A stretch of 64,000 nucleotides of DNA from Spartobacteria bacterium. GTDB lineage: Bacteria > Verrucomicrobiota > Verrucomicrobiia > Chthoniobacterales > UBA10450. Numbering within the stretch: the stretch's first letter is position 1; each line of letters starts with the position of its first letter. The position numbers and the translations under genes are program-made. Below, in pieces: positions 1-7,515 of this stretch. Location of the stretch: NCBI GenBank assembly GCA_003134785.1, contig PLCN01000015.1:62001-126000 (forward strand), written 5' to 3'. The notes below the pieces were generated by a model. That model did not search any database, was not told where the DNA came from, and was given only the letters and a program-made list of their open reading frames with translations.

Positions 1-813
1 TGCTTCGAGGTCCTTGATCGAGAGGATGACGTCTTGGATGCACCGGACGCGCTGCAAATCACAGAGGCGACCGGCGCAATTCGTTTTGAGAACGTTGCCT
101 TCGGTTATGCCAGCAACCAGCCTGTCTTGCGCGGGATCGACCTTTCGATCTCACCAAACCAGATCGTCGCGTTAGTCGGCGGAACGGGTGCAGGAAAGAG
201 CACTCTGCTAAGCCTCGTGCCGCGTTTTTATGATCCGGATGAAGGCCGCGTCACGCTTGACGGTCGCGACTTGCGCCAGATAACGAAAAAATCGTTGCGC
301 GACAAGATCGCGATCGTCCTTCAGGACACGCTTCTTTTTTCCACGACGATCCGCGAGAACATCGCCTATGGACGACCCGACGCGACCGATGTCGAAATTC
401 GCGAGGCCGCCCGTCGCGCCCAGGCCGATGAATTCATCAGTCGACTGCCCGCTGGTTATGATAGCCCGGTGGGCGAACGCGGCGGCCATCTCAGCGTGGG
501 CCAGCGGCAGCGCATCGGAATCGCCCGGGCCTTTCTGAAGAACGCGCCGATCCTGCTTCTGGACGAACCAACTTCCGCGCTCGATCCCACCACGGAAGCT
601 GCCATCATGGAAACGATCAAAGACCTCATGCACGGACGCACTACTCTCATCGTCACGCATCGGCTGGCGACCATTCACGGCGTAGACCGGATCGTTGTCC
701 TCGAGAATGGCCGCATCGTCGAACAAGGCTCGGGCGCGGATCTCCTAACGAAACGCGGCGTTTACGCCACCTTGTACGCGGCCGGCAATTATCCTTCTCG
801 TCCCAATGAGTAA
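1..813 (+). CDS. ABC exporter, C-terminal ATPase part (5' end outside window)
   Basis: The reading frame is open from base 1, so only the end of a fused permease-ATPase (MsbA-like exporter) is seen. The visible part is a complete nucleotide-binding domain: Walker A GGTGAGKST, signature LSVGQRQRIGIARA, Walker B ILLLDEPTSALD and the H-loop THRLATI. Such half-transporters dimerise in the inner membrane and export lipids, glycolipids or peptides. The stop overlaps the start of the next gene (an acyltransferase) by 8 bases, and a glycosyltransferase follows, so a role in exporting a glycoconjugate is inferred. Substrate cannot be read from this fragment. Confidence 0.93.
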   Translation, partial: CFEVLDREDDVLDAPDALQITEATGAIRFENVAFGYASNQPVLRGIDLSISPNQIVALVGGTGAGKSTLLSLVPRFYDPDEGRVTLDGRDLRQITKKSLRDKIAIVLQDTLLFSTTIRENIAYGRPDATDVEIREAARRAQADEFISRLPAGYDSPVGERGGHLSVGQRQRIGIARAFLKNAPILLLDEPTSALDPTTEAAIMETIKDLMHGRTTLIVTHRLATIHGVDRIVVLENGRIVEQGSGADLLTKRGVYATLYAAGNYPSRPNE

Positions 814-1396
814 CGTCAACGCCGACCGCCGCGTGGAAAGCGATTGGTGGGTGCATCCCATTCCACCGAACGTGATTTTCGGCGAAGGATTTTATTGCGA
901 GACCGCGCAGATTTTCCGCCATCTCCACACCACTGCACCGGGAGCGGTCCGGATCGGCGATCACGTTTCCTGTTACGCCGGATGCTCCTTCGCTCTGGGC
1001 AAAAACGGAACGTGCTCGATCGGTGATTTCACGCTCGTGAACGGCGCGCTGATCATGGCGGAAGAACGCATCGAGATCGGCTCGCATTGCCTGATCTCAT
1101 GGAACGTTGGCATCGCCGACTCCGATTTTCATCCGCTCGAACCCGCACAAAGGCTCATCGATGCCCAGGCGCTGGCGCCCTTCTTCAAAAACCGGCCGCC
1201 GCGCCCGAAGCTGCGCACCATGCCTGTGATCATCGCGGATAACGTCTGGATCGGAATGAATGCGACGATTTTGAAAGGCGTGACGATCGGAGAAAATTCC
1301 GTGGTCGCTGCGGGCTCGGTGGTGACGAAGAGCGTGCCGGCCAATGTGGTCGTAGCCGGCAATCCAGCCATCGTGGTCAAGAAGTTCAACGATTAA
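806..1396 (+). CDS. Hexapeptide-repeat acyltransferase (left-handed beta-helix family)
   Basis: 196 residues. The middle and C-terminal parts show isoleucine/valine-rich hexapeptide turns (for example IGDHVSCYAG, IADNVWIGMNATILKGVTIG, VVAAGSVVTKSV) followed by VVAGNPAIVVKKF, the usual ending of the WcaF/maltose O-acetyltransferase group. These trimeric cytoplasmic enzymes transfer acetyl or other acyl groups from CoA to sugars or antibiotics. The start overlaps the ABC exporter's end, indicating translational coupling. The neighbourhood with a glycosyltransferase suggests decoration of a polysaccharide or glycolipid. Acceptor unknown. Confidence 0.85.
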   Translation: MSNVNADRRVESDWWVHPIPPNVIFGEGFYCETAQIFRHLHTTAPGAVRIGDHVSCYAGCSFALGKNGTCSIGDFTLVNGALIMAEERIEIGSHCLISWNVGIADSDFHPLEPAQRLIDAQALAPFFKNRPPRPKLRTMPVIIADNVWIGMNATILKGVTIGENSVVAAGSVVTKSVPANVVVAGNPAIVVKKFND

Positions 1397-1420
1397 GCGT
1401 GCGCTCTTCGATTTTCAGAA

Positions 1421-1526
1421 ACGTCCAACGCTCAACGTCCAACGTCCAACGTCCAACTCCAGAGAGGCAAGCTCTGCCTTTCCTCCAAGTTCGATGTTGG
1501 ACGTTGGACGTTGGACGTTGGACGTT
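1421..1526. repeat. Inverted array of TTGGACG heptamers
   Basis: The left arm (1421-1457) carries several copies of CGTCCAA in direct tandem. The right arm (1493-1525) carries the complement TTGGACG four to five times. A small inner hairpin (AGGCA...TGCCT) sits between them. The whole can fold into a long imperfect hairpin of about 100 bases just upstream of the glycosyltransferase. The 7-base period is regular. The role is unknown: it could be a transcriptional pause or attenuator, or a mobile palindrome. The glycosyltransferase frame can be read into this repeat, but that is not its likely start. Confidence 0.75.
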
Positions 1527-1541
1527 TCCCCCTTCTTCCCC

Positions 1542-2714
1542 ATGAAACGAAAGCGTCTCATCGTCATGGGCTTCATGGGCTCCTGTCCCATCGCGGGCGT
1601 TATCTGGCAGCACATCCACTACATCGTTGGCCTGCAAAAGCTCGGGCACGATGTCTTTTACATCGAGGACTCCGCGCGACTCCCATATAACCCCGACACT
1701 TTCGAGGTGAACAACGAATTCGATTACGCCGCGAAGATCCTCAAACACCTCGCCACGGAGTTCGATTTCAAACAACGCTGGAGCTTCTGCGCCCGCTACC
1801 TGCCTGGCAACCCGACCGCGGGCCTTCCCCTAAAAAGAATTCGGCAACTGTACCGCGAAGCCGACGCAATCCTAAACGTCTGCGGCACGCAGGAATTCAA
1901 TGAAGACCTCCTCACCAGCGATCGCATTCTCTACCTCGAGAGCGATCCCGGCGTGGAACAGATCAAGGTGGATCATCGAGTAAAAGCCACGATCAAGTAT
2001 CTCCGCCGCCACCACGCGCTTTTTACCTTCGGCGAGAGCGTCGGCACGAAGGATTTTCCGGTACCCACTCATAATTTGAAGTGGCTTCCCACGCGCCAAC
2101 CGATCGTAACCGATCTTTGGAAAACCAATCGGCGTCCCCTGCCCGCCGCTGTTTTCACCTCTGTCGCCAACTGGTCCACCAGTGGGCTGAAGGATATCGA
2201 GTGGCGCGGCGAAAAATATCTCTGGAGTAAGTCGCGCGAATTTCTCCGGTTCGTTGCCGCCCCAAAGAGATCCGGAGAGCCATTCGAGCTGGCGACCGAT
2301 ATCAAGGACGAGCGCACGCGCGCGAAGTTCGAGCGTAACGGCTGGCGCTTTCGCGCCCCGCACGATCTGAGCGCGAACTATCGGCTCTACCGGGATTACA
2401 TCCGGCGCTCCAAAGGCGAATTCACCGTGGCCAAGGACCAGTATGTCCGGCTCAACACCGGCTGGTTCAGTGACCGGAGCGGCTGCTATCTCGCCGCCGG
2501 CCGCCCCGTGATCATTCAGGAAACCGGTTTCACAAAAATCTTCGGGAAACACGACGGCCTCATCGGCTTTAAGTCGTTAGGTGAAATCCCCGAAGCTGTG
2601 AAAAGGATCAACGCCGACTATTCCCAGCACTCCCGCGCCGCGCGCGAAATGGCCTCCGAATTTTTCGAAGCCGAAAAGGTGCTGCACTCACTCCTCGAAC
2701 GCGCAGGAATCTAG
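1542..2714 (+). CDS. Glycosyltransferase, GT-B type with CgeB-like C-terminus
   Basis: 390 residues from the ATG at 1542 (MKRKRLIVMGFMGS). Longer readings run into the TTGGACG repeat and are not credible. An N-terminal Rossmann-like half (KRLIVMGFMG, GHDVFYIED) is followed by a C-terminal half with GWFSDRSGCYLAAGRPVI and QETGF, the donor-binding pattern of CgeB-like glycosyltransferases. It is a paralogue of the gene at 41507-42760, sharing the segment around TGW(F/L)SDR, GRPVI and TG. Transfer of a sugar in glycolipid or polysaccharide synthesis is inferred from fold-level motifs and the neighbouring exporter and acyltransferase. The substrate is unknown. Confidence 0.75.
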   Translation: MKRKRLIVMGFMGSCPIAGVIWQHIHYIVGLQKLGHDVFYIEDSARLPYNPDTFEVNNEFDYAAKILKHLATEFDFKQRWSFCARYLPGNPTAGLPLKRIRQLYREADAILNVCGTQEFNEDLLTSDRILYLESDPGVEQIKVDHRVKATIKYLRRHHALFTFGESVGTKDFPVPTHNLKWLPTRQPIVTDLWKTNRRPLPAAVFTSVANWSTSGLKDIEWRGEKYLWSKSREFLRFVAAPKRSGEPFELATDIKDERTRAKFERNGWRFRAPHDLSANYRLYRDYIRRSKGEFTVAKDQYVRLNTGWFSDRSGCYLAAGRPVIIQETGFTKIFGKHDGLIGFKSLGEIPEAVKRINADYSQHSRAAREMASEFFEAEKVLHSLLERAGI

Positions 2715-2761
2715 CGATCACCTCGCCACCTCCTGGCCCCCCCTTTTCTCCTACAACGCGC

Positions 2762-3040
2762 CTAGGTACTTTCCGCTGTGGTTGGGTCAATGATCTGTTT
2801 GACCTCCGCAATGCGGTTTGCGGGGAAGCCGCCTTGCTCAGCATGCTGGCGAACTATCGCTTCATTCGGAGCGATATAGACGCAATAGATCTTGTCGTCG
2901 GTCACGTAACTTTGAAGCCATTGGATTTGCGGCCCCAATTGCTTCAACACTCCGCACGACTTCTGCGAAATGGCCTGAAGTTGCTGTGGCGACAGCTTTC
3001 CCGCTTCAGGAATTTCCCGCTCGATCACATATTTTGGCAT
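2762..3040 (-). CDS. DUF4242 (SCO4226-type nickel-binding) protein
   Basis: 92 residues from the ATG at 3040 (MPKYVIEREIPEAGKL); an upstream TTG in frame is less likely. The pattern PKYVIEREIPEAG...WLQSYVTDDKIYCVYIAPNEAIVRQHAEQGGFPANRI is characteristic of DUF4242. Members form small ferredoxin-like dimers, and one Streptomyces member binds nickel. No signal peptide, so cytoplasmic. It lies downstream of a secreted protein and a carbonic anhydrase on the same strand. The physiological role is not known for the family, so only the family assignment is confident. Confidence 0.82.
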   Translation of the reverse strand: MPKYVIEREIPEAGKLSPQQLQAISQKSCGVLKQLGPQIQWLQSYVTDDKIYCVYIAPNEAIVRQHAEQGGFPANRIAEVKQIIDPTTAEST

Positions 3041-3056
3041 AAGCAATTATTCCATT

Positions 3057-3527
3057 TTAGTCTTGGATGTTATTTAAAAGCATCAGAGCCGCACCGCAAG
3101 GCCGCTCATTTCTTTCAAGCCATACTTGAGCCGGCAACGCTGCGACGGACTCTTTCAGCACGACCTTCCCCTCACCGTCTCTAAAAATGAGGGCCTGTTC
3201 CCGCTCTGACATCTCAGCGGAAAGCGTGGCAGTGTGATCGATCAGCCGGTCGATGAAAACTATCCAGGTATCCTTTGTCTGGTCATGGTAGTAGGCATGC
3301 AGATAACAGGCAGCACGGCCTGAAAACGGGCAGTACCACAGCGCGAGCAGCTCACGCCCAGCAGTTCGAAACTCTGCCCGGTCCACTGAGCCAAAGCCTA
3401 CGGTATTACCGAAATGGCTAAGCAACTCCTCGCGCGTCCTGGCTTCCTTCAGCGGCTTAACGAATTCCCCACCACCGGCCATCGAGCAAAGCATCAGCAT
3501 TGCGAGACAAGCGATGATAGGCCGCAT
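3057..3527 (-). CDS. Secreted protein of unknown function
   Basis: 156 residues from the ATG at 3527, chosen because it begins a clear signal peptide (MRPIIACLAMLMLCSMAGGG). The longer frame up to 3623 reaches into the carbonic anhydrase. The mature part has two cysteines close together (YCPFSGRAACYLHAYYHDQ) and a stretch DTWIVFIDRLIDHTATLS. I do not recognise a family. It sits between the carbonic anhydrase and the DUF4242 gene on the same strand, but no functional link is evident. Confidence 0.6.
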   Translation of the reverse strand: MRPIIACLAMLMLCSMAGGGEFVKPLKEARTREELLSHFGNTVGFGSVDRAEFRTAGRELLALWYCPFSGRAACYLHAYYHDQTKDTWIVFIDRLIDHTATLSAEMSEREQALIFRDGEGKVVLKESVAALPAQVWLERNERPCGAALMLLNNIQD

Positions 3528-3619
3528 CCCAGCGAGTCTTTCTAAATGAAACACAACATCAACTGCGAATGACTTGGGGGACAATGCGATGGCTTTCCCT
3601 GCAAGAAAAAGAGATGAAA

Positions 3620-4264
3620 TCAAGACAAGGCTGAGATCGCTGTTTGATAAGTCGGCAAGGTCTCATGAAAGGCGCTGCTGGTGACATTCAAGTCCCTCAG
3701 CAAACCATCCTGCAATCCGTAAATCCAGCCATGCACCGCCAGGTCCTGGCCACGTTCCCATGCGTCCCGGACGATCGTTGTTTGGCAGACATTCATCACT
3801 TGTTCGATGACGTTTAATTCGCAAAGCCGGTTCGACGTCTCCAAATCACTCCCTGCGCTCGCCAGACCTTGTTCATGCTTCTCCCGCACATCCTGAAGGT
3901 GCCGCAGCCAGTTATCGCTTAGGCCCAGCCGGTCACGCCGAAGGGCCGCTAGCACGCCGCTGCAGCCATAGTGCCCGCAGACGATGATGTGGCGGACTTT
4001 CAGGAGATCGACCGCAAATTGCATTACCGATAAGCAGTTCAGGTCCGTGTGCACGACCAGGTTGGCGATATTCCGGTGGACGAATAACTCCCCCGGCGCG
4101 AGCCCGACGATCTGATTCGCGGGCACGCGGCTGTCCGAGCAGCCAATCCACAGATAAGTGGGCGACTGCTGCTGCGAAAGGTCGCGGAAGAACTCCGGTT
4201 CTTGCTGCCGGATGCGCTCGGCCCAAGCCTTGTTGTTGTCGAAAAGGTGGCTGAGCGTGGACAT
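3620..4264 (-). CDS. can: Beta-class carbonic anhydrase
   Basis: 214 residues, normal length for the beta class. It catalyses reversible hydration of CO2 to bicarbonate in the cytoplasm, supplying bicarbonate to carboxylases such as acetyl-CoA carboxylase (accB and accC lie at 59.9-61.8 kb). The zinc ligands are visible at the expected positions: Cys42 and Asp44 in CSDSRVPA, His98 and Cys101 in CGHYGCSGV. These match the numbering of the E. coli Can enzyme, supporting the ATG at 4264. The gene stands apart from its neighbours with no obvious operon. Confidence 0.96.
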   Translation of the reverse strand: MSTLSHLFDNNKAWAERIRQQEPEFFRDLSQQQSPTYLWIGCSDSRVPANQIVGLAPGELFVHRNIANLVVHTDLNCLSVMQFAVDLLKVRHIIVCGHYGCSGVLAALRRDRLGLSDNWLRHLQDVREKHEQGLASAGSDLETSNRLCELNVIEQVMNVCQTTIVRDAWERGQDLAVHGWIYGLQDGLLRDLNVTSSAFHETLPTYQTAISALS

Positions 4265-4271
4265 AGAGACC

Positions 4272-4802
4272 TTATGCGGACTGCACGGAAGAGCGTGCTA
4301 GTCCTTCCAACCCTCCCGCAAGTAAGCCCGGCTGACTACGTGTTTTCGAACGTCTCTCGCCAATTCGGAGTGCCAGCCATTCGCACCATTCGAAAGCTTT
4401 CGGATCCCCCAGCTCGACCCGCCGGCGCTTGGCCCAGGTCTTCGCGCGCGACCAGAAGAGTAACGTGAATCCACCCATCAACTCATCTACCGCTTCGAGA
4501 TTGACGAGCCGTTCATAAACCATGTAGCCAACCGCTTCTATCCGAATGCCTATCGTAAAGAGAGCGAGTTCCACCTTCGGGACCGTCTGCTCAGAACTTC
4601 CCTCTGCTAATTGCGGCGACCGGTGAATTAGACCCGACGCCTGGGTCCAGGTTTCGCTCTGGGCAGATTGGATCACCGTGATCGCCGCCTGGTCACGGCG
4701 CGCCCGATTTGACGCACGCAATTGCAAGCCGGTAAACACGAGCGCACCCACCAGCGTCAAGGTGGAAATCAGGTTCAAGACGGTGGCGAGATCTAGATGC
4801 AT
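4272..4802 (-). CDS. Membrane-anchored hypothetical protein
   Basis: 176 residues from the ATG at 4802 (MHLDLATVLNLISTLTLVGALVF); a frame extends to 4874 but the 24 extra residues are polar and unlike the family pattern. One N-terminal transmembrane helix is followed by a basic stretch (QLRASNRARRDQAA) and a long, mainly helical cytoplasmic part. This layout recurs in small proteins of unknown function in many bacteria. It ends 8 bases upstream of the carbonic anhydrase start on the same strand, so they may be co-transcribed. No function is assigned. Confidence 0.55.
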   Translation of the reverse strand: MHLDLATVLNLISTLTLVGALVFTGLQLRASNRARRDQAAITVIQSAQSETWTQASGLIHRSPQLAEGSSEQTVPKVELALFTIGIRIEAVGYMVYERLVNLEAVDELMGGFTLLFWSRAKTWAKRRRVELGDPKAFEWCEWLALRIGERRSKTRSQPGLLAGGLEGLARSSVQSA

Positions 4803-4997
4803 GTACGGGTCGGACGGCGATTTATTTTGTTCTTCGTCGAGATCGATCAGGTCTGCAAGTTCCACCAAGCGCATGAAGGAGACATCGTAGGCATCAGGAA
4901 CACAGGAAGCCGAACGGGCGGGTTGTTTTGGGGCAACGCCATTTGCCCGGATCGGAAAGTTTTTCCTATTTTCCTGCTTTTCTGATTAATTGTACAC

Positions 4998-5687
4998 GTG
5001 CCCCAAGCCGAAGAAGTTTTCCAAACTCCAGAGCCTTTCTCGATCGAAGACGAAAAGTTCGACCTGATTTATCCGAGACGTATTCGGCAACTCTCCTCAA
5101 CTTTTTGGACGCCTGTAGCTGAGGCTGCCAAATTCCTGGTCACTGCCCCGGAAACACGCGTGTTGGATATCGGATGCGGGCCGGGAAAGTTCTGTCTCGT
5201 GGCCGCCTCTCTCACGGACGGCCACTTCACTGGCGTGGAACAACGAAGTGACCTTGTCGCGGCTGCGGGACAAGTTGCGACCAATCTAGGGCTTGCCAAC
5301 GTCAGGTTCATTCACGGAAACGTGATTGAGACCGACTTCGCGGATTATGACGCCTTCTACCTCTTCAATCCTTTCGAGGAAAACATGCATTACGGACACA
5401 AGATCGACCGAGAGGTGCCGCTCTCCACCGTCTTGTTCAAGAGGTATACGAGTCATGTCGCCGCCCAATTGGGAGCGAGGCCGATTGGCACTCGCGTCGT
5501 GACCTATGCGGGATACGCTGATGACATTCCGGCATGTTACTCCTGTGAAGCCACGCTCTTTAGCGATGACCTGAAGTTGTGGATCAAACAACGGGAGTAT
5601 GAACCGGACCTTGAACGCCTGGGTCTCGGCATCTCGCGAAGCTATCGCGGCGCTGGCGGCTGGGCGGCGCCCCGGCGCGTTTCGTAG
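4998..5687 (+). CDS. Class I SAM-dependent methyltransferase
   Basis: 229 residues with a GTG start. The SAM-binding motif I is VLDIGCGPGKFCLVAA near residue 55, the acidic end of strand 2 is GVEQRSD, and motif IV is YDAFYLFNPFEENM, where NPF replaces the NPPY of N-methyltransferases. This matches uncharacterised class I methyltransferases acting on small molecules or proteins. The C-terminus (GAGGWAAPRRVS) runs directly into a region containing a permease gene remnant, so the last residues may have been altered by the event that truncated that neighbour. Substrate unknown. Confidence 0.78.
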   Translation: MPQAEEVFQTPEPFSIEDEKFDLIYPRRIRQLSSTFWTPVAEAAKFLVTAPETRVLDIGCGPGKFCLVAASLTDGHFTGVEQRSDLVAAAGQVATNLGLANVRFIHGNVIETDFADYDAFYLFNPFEENMHYGHKIDREVPLSTVLFKRYTSHVAAQLGARPIGTRVVTYAGYADDIPACYSCEATLFSDDLKLWIKQREYEPDLERLGLGISRSYRGAGGWAAPRRVS

Positions 5688-5722
5688 CTCGGCTCGAGCG
5701 AGTTGCAACGAAGCAAGCGTAA

Positions 5723-5842
5723 ACGACCACAACGTTTGCCACGATCTCGCTGGTGCTTATTAGCGTGGCCTTGCTCGCCAGCTATATTCCTGCCCTCCGG
5801 GCCACGAAGGTCGATCCGATGGTCGCCCTGCGATATCAATAG
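5723..5842 (+). pseudogene. 3' remnant of a MacB/FtsX-type ABC permease
   Basis: A 39-codon open stretch ends at the TAG at 5840-5842. It reads through [20 protein letters not shown] and [14 protein letters not shown]. This is the canonical last transmembrane helix and C-terminal tail ([13 protein letters not shown]) of the macrolide-export/ADOP permease family. An in-frame stop (TAA, 5720-5722) lies immediately upstream and nothing of the remaining protein is present. It is too short to be functional and marks a deletion. Confidence 0.8.
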
Positions 5843-5879
5843 ACGCGATCGGAGGAACGTGCAGAAGCATGTCCCTCCG

Positions 5880-5993
5880 TGGTAGGAACACCGCGCCGCG
5901 GTGTCCGCAGAATTTGGCCAGCGCCTCTATCTTCCTAGTAATCGAGCTCGGGGTCCAACGCCTTTCAGACGCCGCAGCGCGGCGTCCTACCAC
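5880..5993. repeat. Palindromic element between converging genes
   Basis: The left arm near 5880-5905 (TGGTAGGA...CGCCGCGGTG) is matched by a right arm near 5969-5993 (CGCAGCGCGGCGTCCTACCA), giving a large imperfect stem. It lies between the permease remnant on the plus strand and a membrane protein gene ending at 6006 on the minus strand. A role as a bidirectional transcription terminator is plausible but not shown. Confidence 0.65.
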
Positions 5994-6005
5994 CCCCCGC
6001 CTTGC

Positions 6006-6683
6006 CTACAAGCCTACGTTCGTTGCTCGCGCCGTGTCGCTGGGTAGCTCTGGGCATCGCCTCAGCATAACGCCGGCGATGATGAACCAGACGGCCTGCG
6101 TCAAGATAACAAGACCGAAGCCATGCACATCGAGAGGAAGGCGACCGATAAAGAGCGCTACAGTTATCGCAAGTCCCTGCACCAGTCCGTAAATCCCGAG
6201 ACCGGCTGACAGCCTTTTGGTTCTCAAGATCCCGACAGACCAAAGGAGGATGGCTGCGCAGGAAGCCACCACGAAGACGGAAGCGAACGCTTGATTGAGG
6301 CGAAAGGTGTAATCCAGGAATAACCTTCTTGTTTCAGTGAGCGGATCGCCCGCGACCAATTGCTGCATCACGCTTGGGAACACCAATCCGCTCATCGTTG
6401 CCGCCATCATCACCGCCACTGCGCCGAAGCCATAGACAACCAGGGCGAGAACGGAAAGCCGATCAGGCGAACCCAATTGTCGCGTCAACGCGAGTGCGCC
6501 CAGGAATGCTATCGGCAGGCTGGCGATGGCAAACCCGTGCACGGCCCGGGTCAGCAGCGCCATCGTCGCCATTTCTTGTTGCGACATCACCCCGCGATGG
6601 CCGGTTGGATGCACAATCATCGTGATCAATCCCGCGATTGCACCTATTACTAGCGCCAGCCCGCCTAAACGGTTATCTCTCAT
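6006..6683 (-). CDS. Integral membrane protein, about six helices
   Basis: 225 residues from the ATG at 6683 (MRDNRLGGLALVIGAIAGLI); the frame upstream of it is hydrophilic and overlaps the promoter region of the divergent TetR gene. Hydrophobic helices are seen around LALVIGAIAGLITMIV, GFAIASLPIAFLGALAL, LVVYGFGAVAVMMAAT, ASVFVVASCAAILLW, GIYGLVQGLAITVALFI and GLVILTQAVWFIIAGVML. I do not recognise a named family. The divergent TetR regulator 75 bases away makes this its most likely target gene, which would be typical of a stress- or drug-responsive membrane protein. Confidence 0.7.
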   Translation of the reverse strand: MRDNRLGGLALVIGAIAGLITMIVHPTGHRGVMSQQEMATMALLTRAVHGFAIASLPIAFLGALALTRQLGSPDRLSVLALVVYGFGAVAVMMAATMSGLVFPSVMQQLVAGDPLTETRRLFLDYTFRLNQAFASVFVVASCAAILLWSVGILRTKRLSAGLGIYGLVQGLAITVALFIGRLPLDVHGFGLVILTQAVWFIIAGVMLRRCPELPSDTARATNVGL

Positions 6684-6758
6684 GTCGAAACTGTGGACGT
6701 GCGAACGCCGGCCTGTCCAGCGTCGCCACGTCGAGAAACCGCACACCCGCCCCGCCTC

Positions 6759-7346
6759 ATGTTCGAAAACACCGATGAAAAGGTCGACCGCCGGGTCACT
6801 CGGACGCGCGATCGCCTCGGCGATGCGCTAGTCGAGTTACTGATCGAGAAACCTTTCGACGACGTGACGGTCCAGGAAGTCCTGACTCGCGCCAAGGTCA
6901 GCCGTTCCACCTTCTACGCCCATTATCGCGACAAGAATGACCTGTTCTTGAGCGACGTGGATGACTTCTTTGCCACCATGTCCAGTTTGTTGACCCGCCA
7001 CGGCGACCAGTCCGATCGCGTCGCGCCTGTCGCCGAATTCTTCGCTCACGTCGCGGAAAGCCGGGACTTCTATAACGCGCTCATAGAATCGGGAAAGATT
7101 CAGGACGTGAGGGAGCTTGGCGAAGGGCATTTTGCGAGAGGCATCGAAACCCGTCTTGCACGGCAGACCTCCTTCTCCGCCCTCGACGCCACGCGACGAA
7201 CAGCGTTCTCGTCCGCGCTGGCCGGATCTCTATTTTCGCTTTTGTCCTGGTGGATCAATCACGGCATGGCTCTTACGCCCCGACAAATGGACGATCTGTT
7301 TCACGAGCTGGTTGCCAGGGGTGTAACCAGTGCGCCTTCAGGCTAG
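6759..7346 (+). CDS. TetR-family transcriptional regulator
   Basis: 195 residues from the ATG at 6759 (MFENTDEKVDRRVTRTR). The N-terminal helix-turn-helix reads VQEVLTRAKVSRSTFYAHYRDKNDLF, the standard TetR DNA-recognition pattern. The C-terminal ligand-binding half is helical and ends with a tryptophan-containing helix (SLLSWWINHG). Regulators of this type repress a neighbouring gene until a ligand binds. The divergent membrane protein gene (start at 6683) shares the 75-base intergenic region and is the inferred target. The ligand is unknown. Confidence 0.9.
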   Translation: MFENTDEKVDRRVTRTRDRLGDALVELLIEKPFDDVTVQEVLTRAKVSRSTFYAHYRDKNDLFLSDVDDFFATMSSLLTRHGDQSDRVAPVAEFFAHVAESRDFYNALIESGKIQDVRELGEGHFARGIETRLARQTSFSALDATRRTAFSSALAGSLFSLLSWWINHGMALTPRQMDDLFHELVARGVTSAPSG

Positions 7347-7515
7347 GGCCGGGGAGGTCGCTCCACGAGAGTTACCGTTGCCGCCGCCAGAAGCGATAAC
7401 TCTGCCGGTGTCAGTGGCCGCAGGGGTTTTCGGCGACCGCAGTCAGTCATCGTTAGTTAACGACGGAGTTTGCGATACCACCTGACAGGTTGCATGCCCG
7501 GGATCTTAAAAAAGG

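Noticed and set aside
1421-1526. TTGGACG repeats as a CRISPR array
   Set aside because: Units are 7 bases without spacers and in inverted orientation; no cas gene is present.
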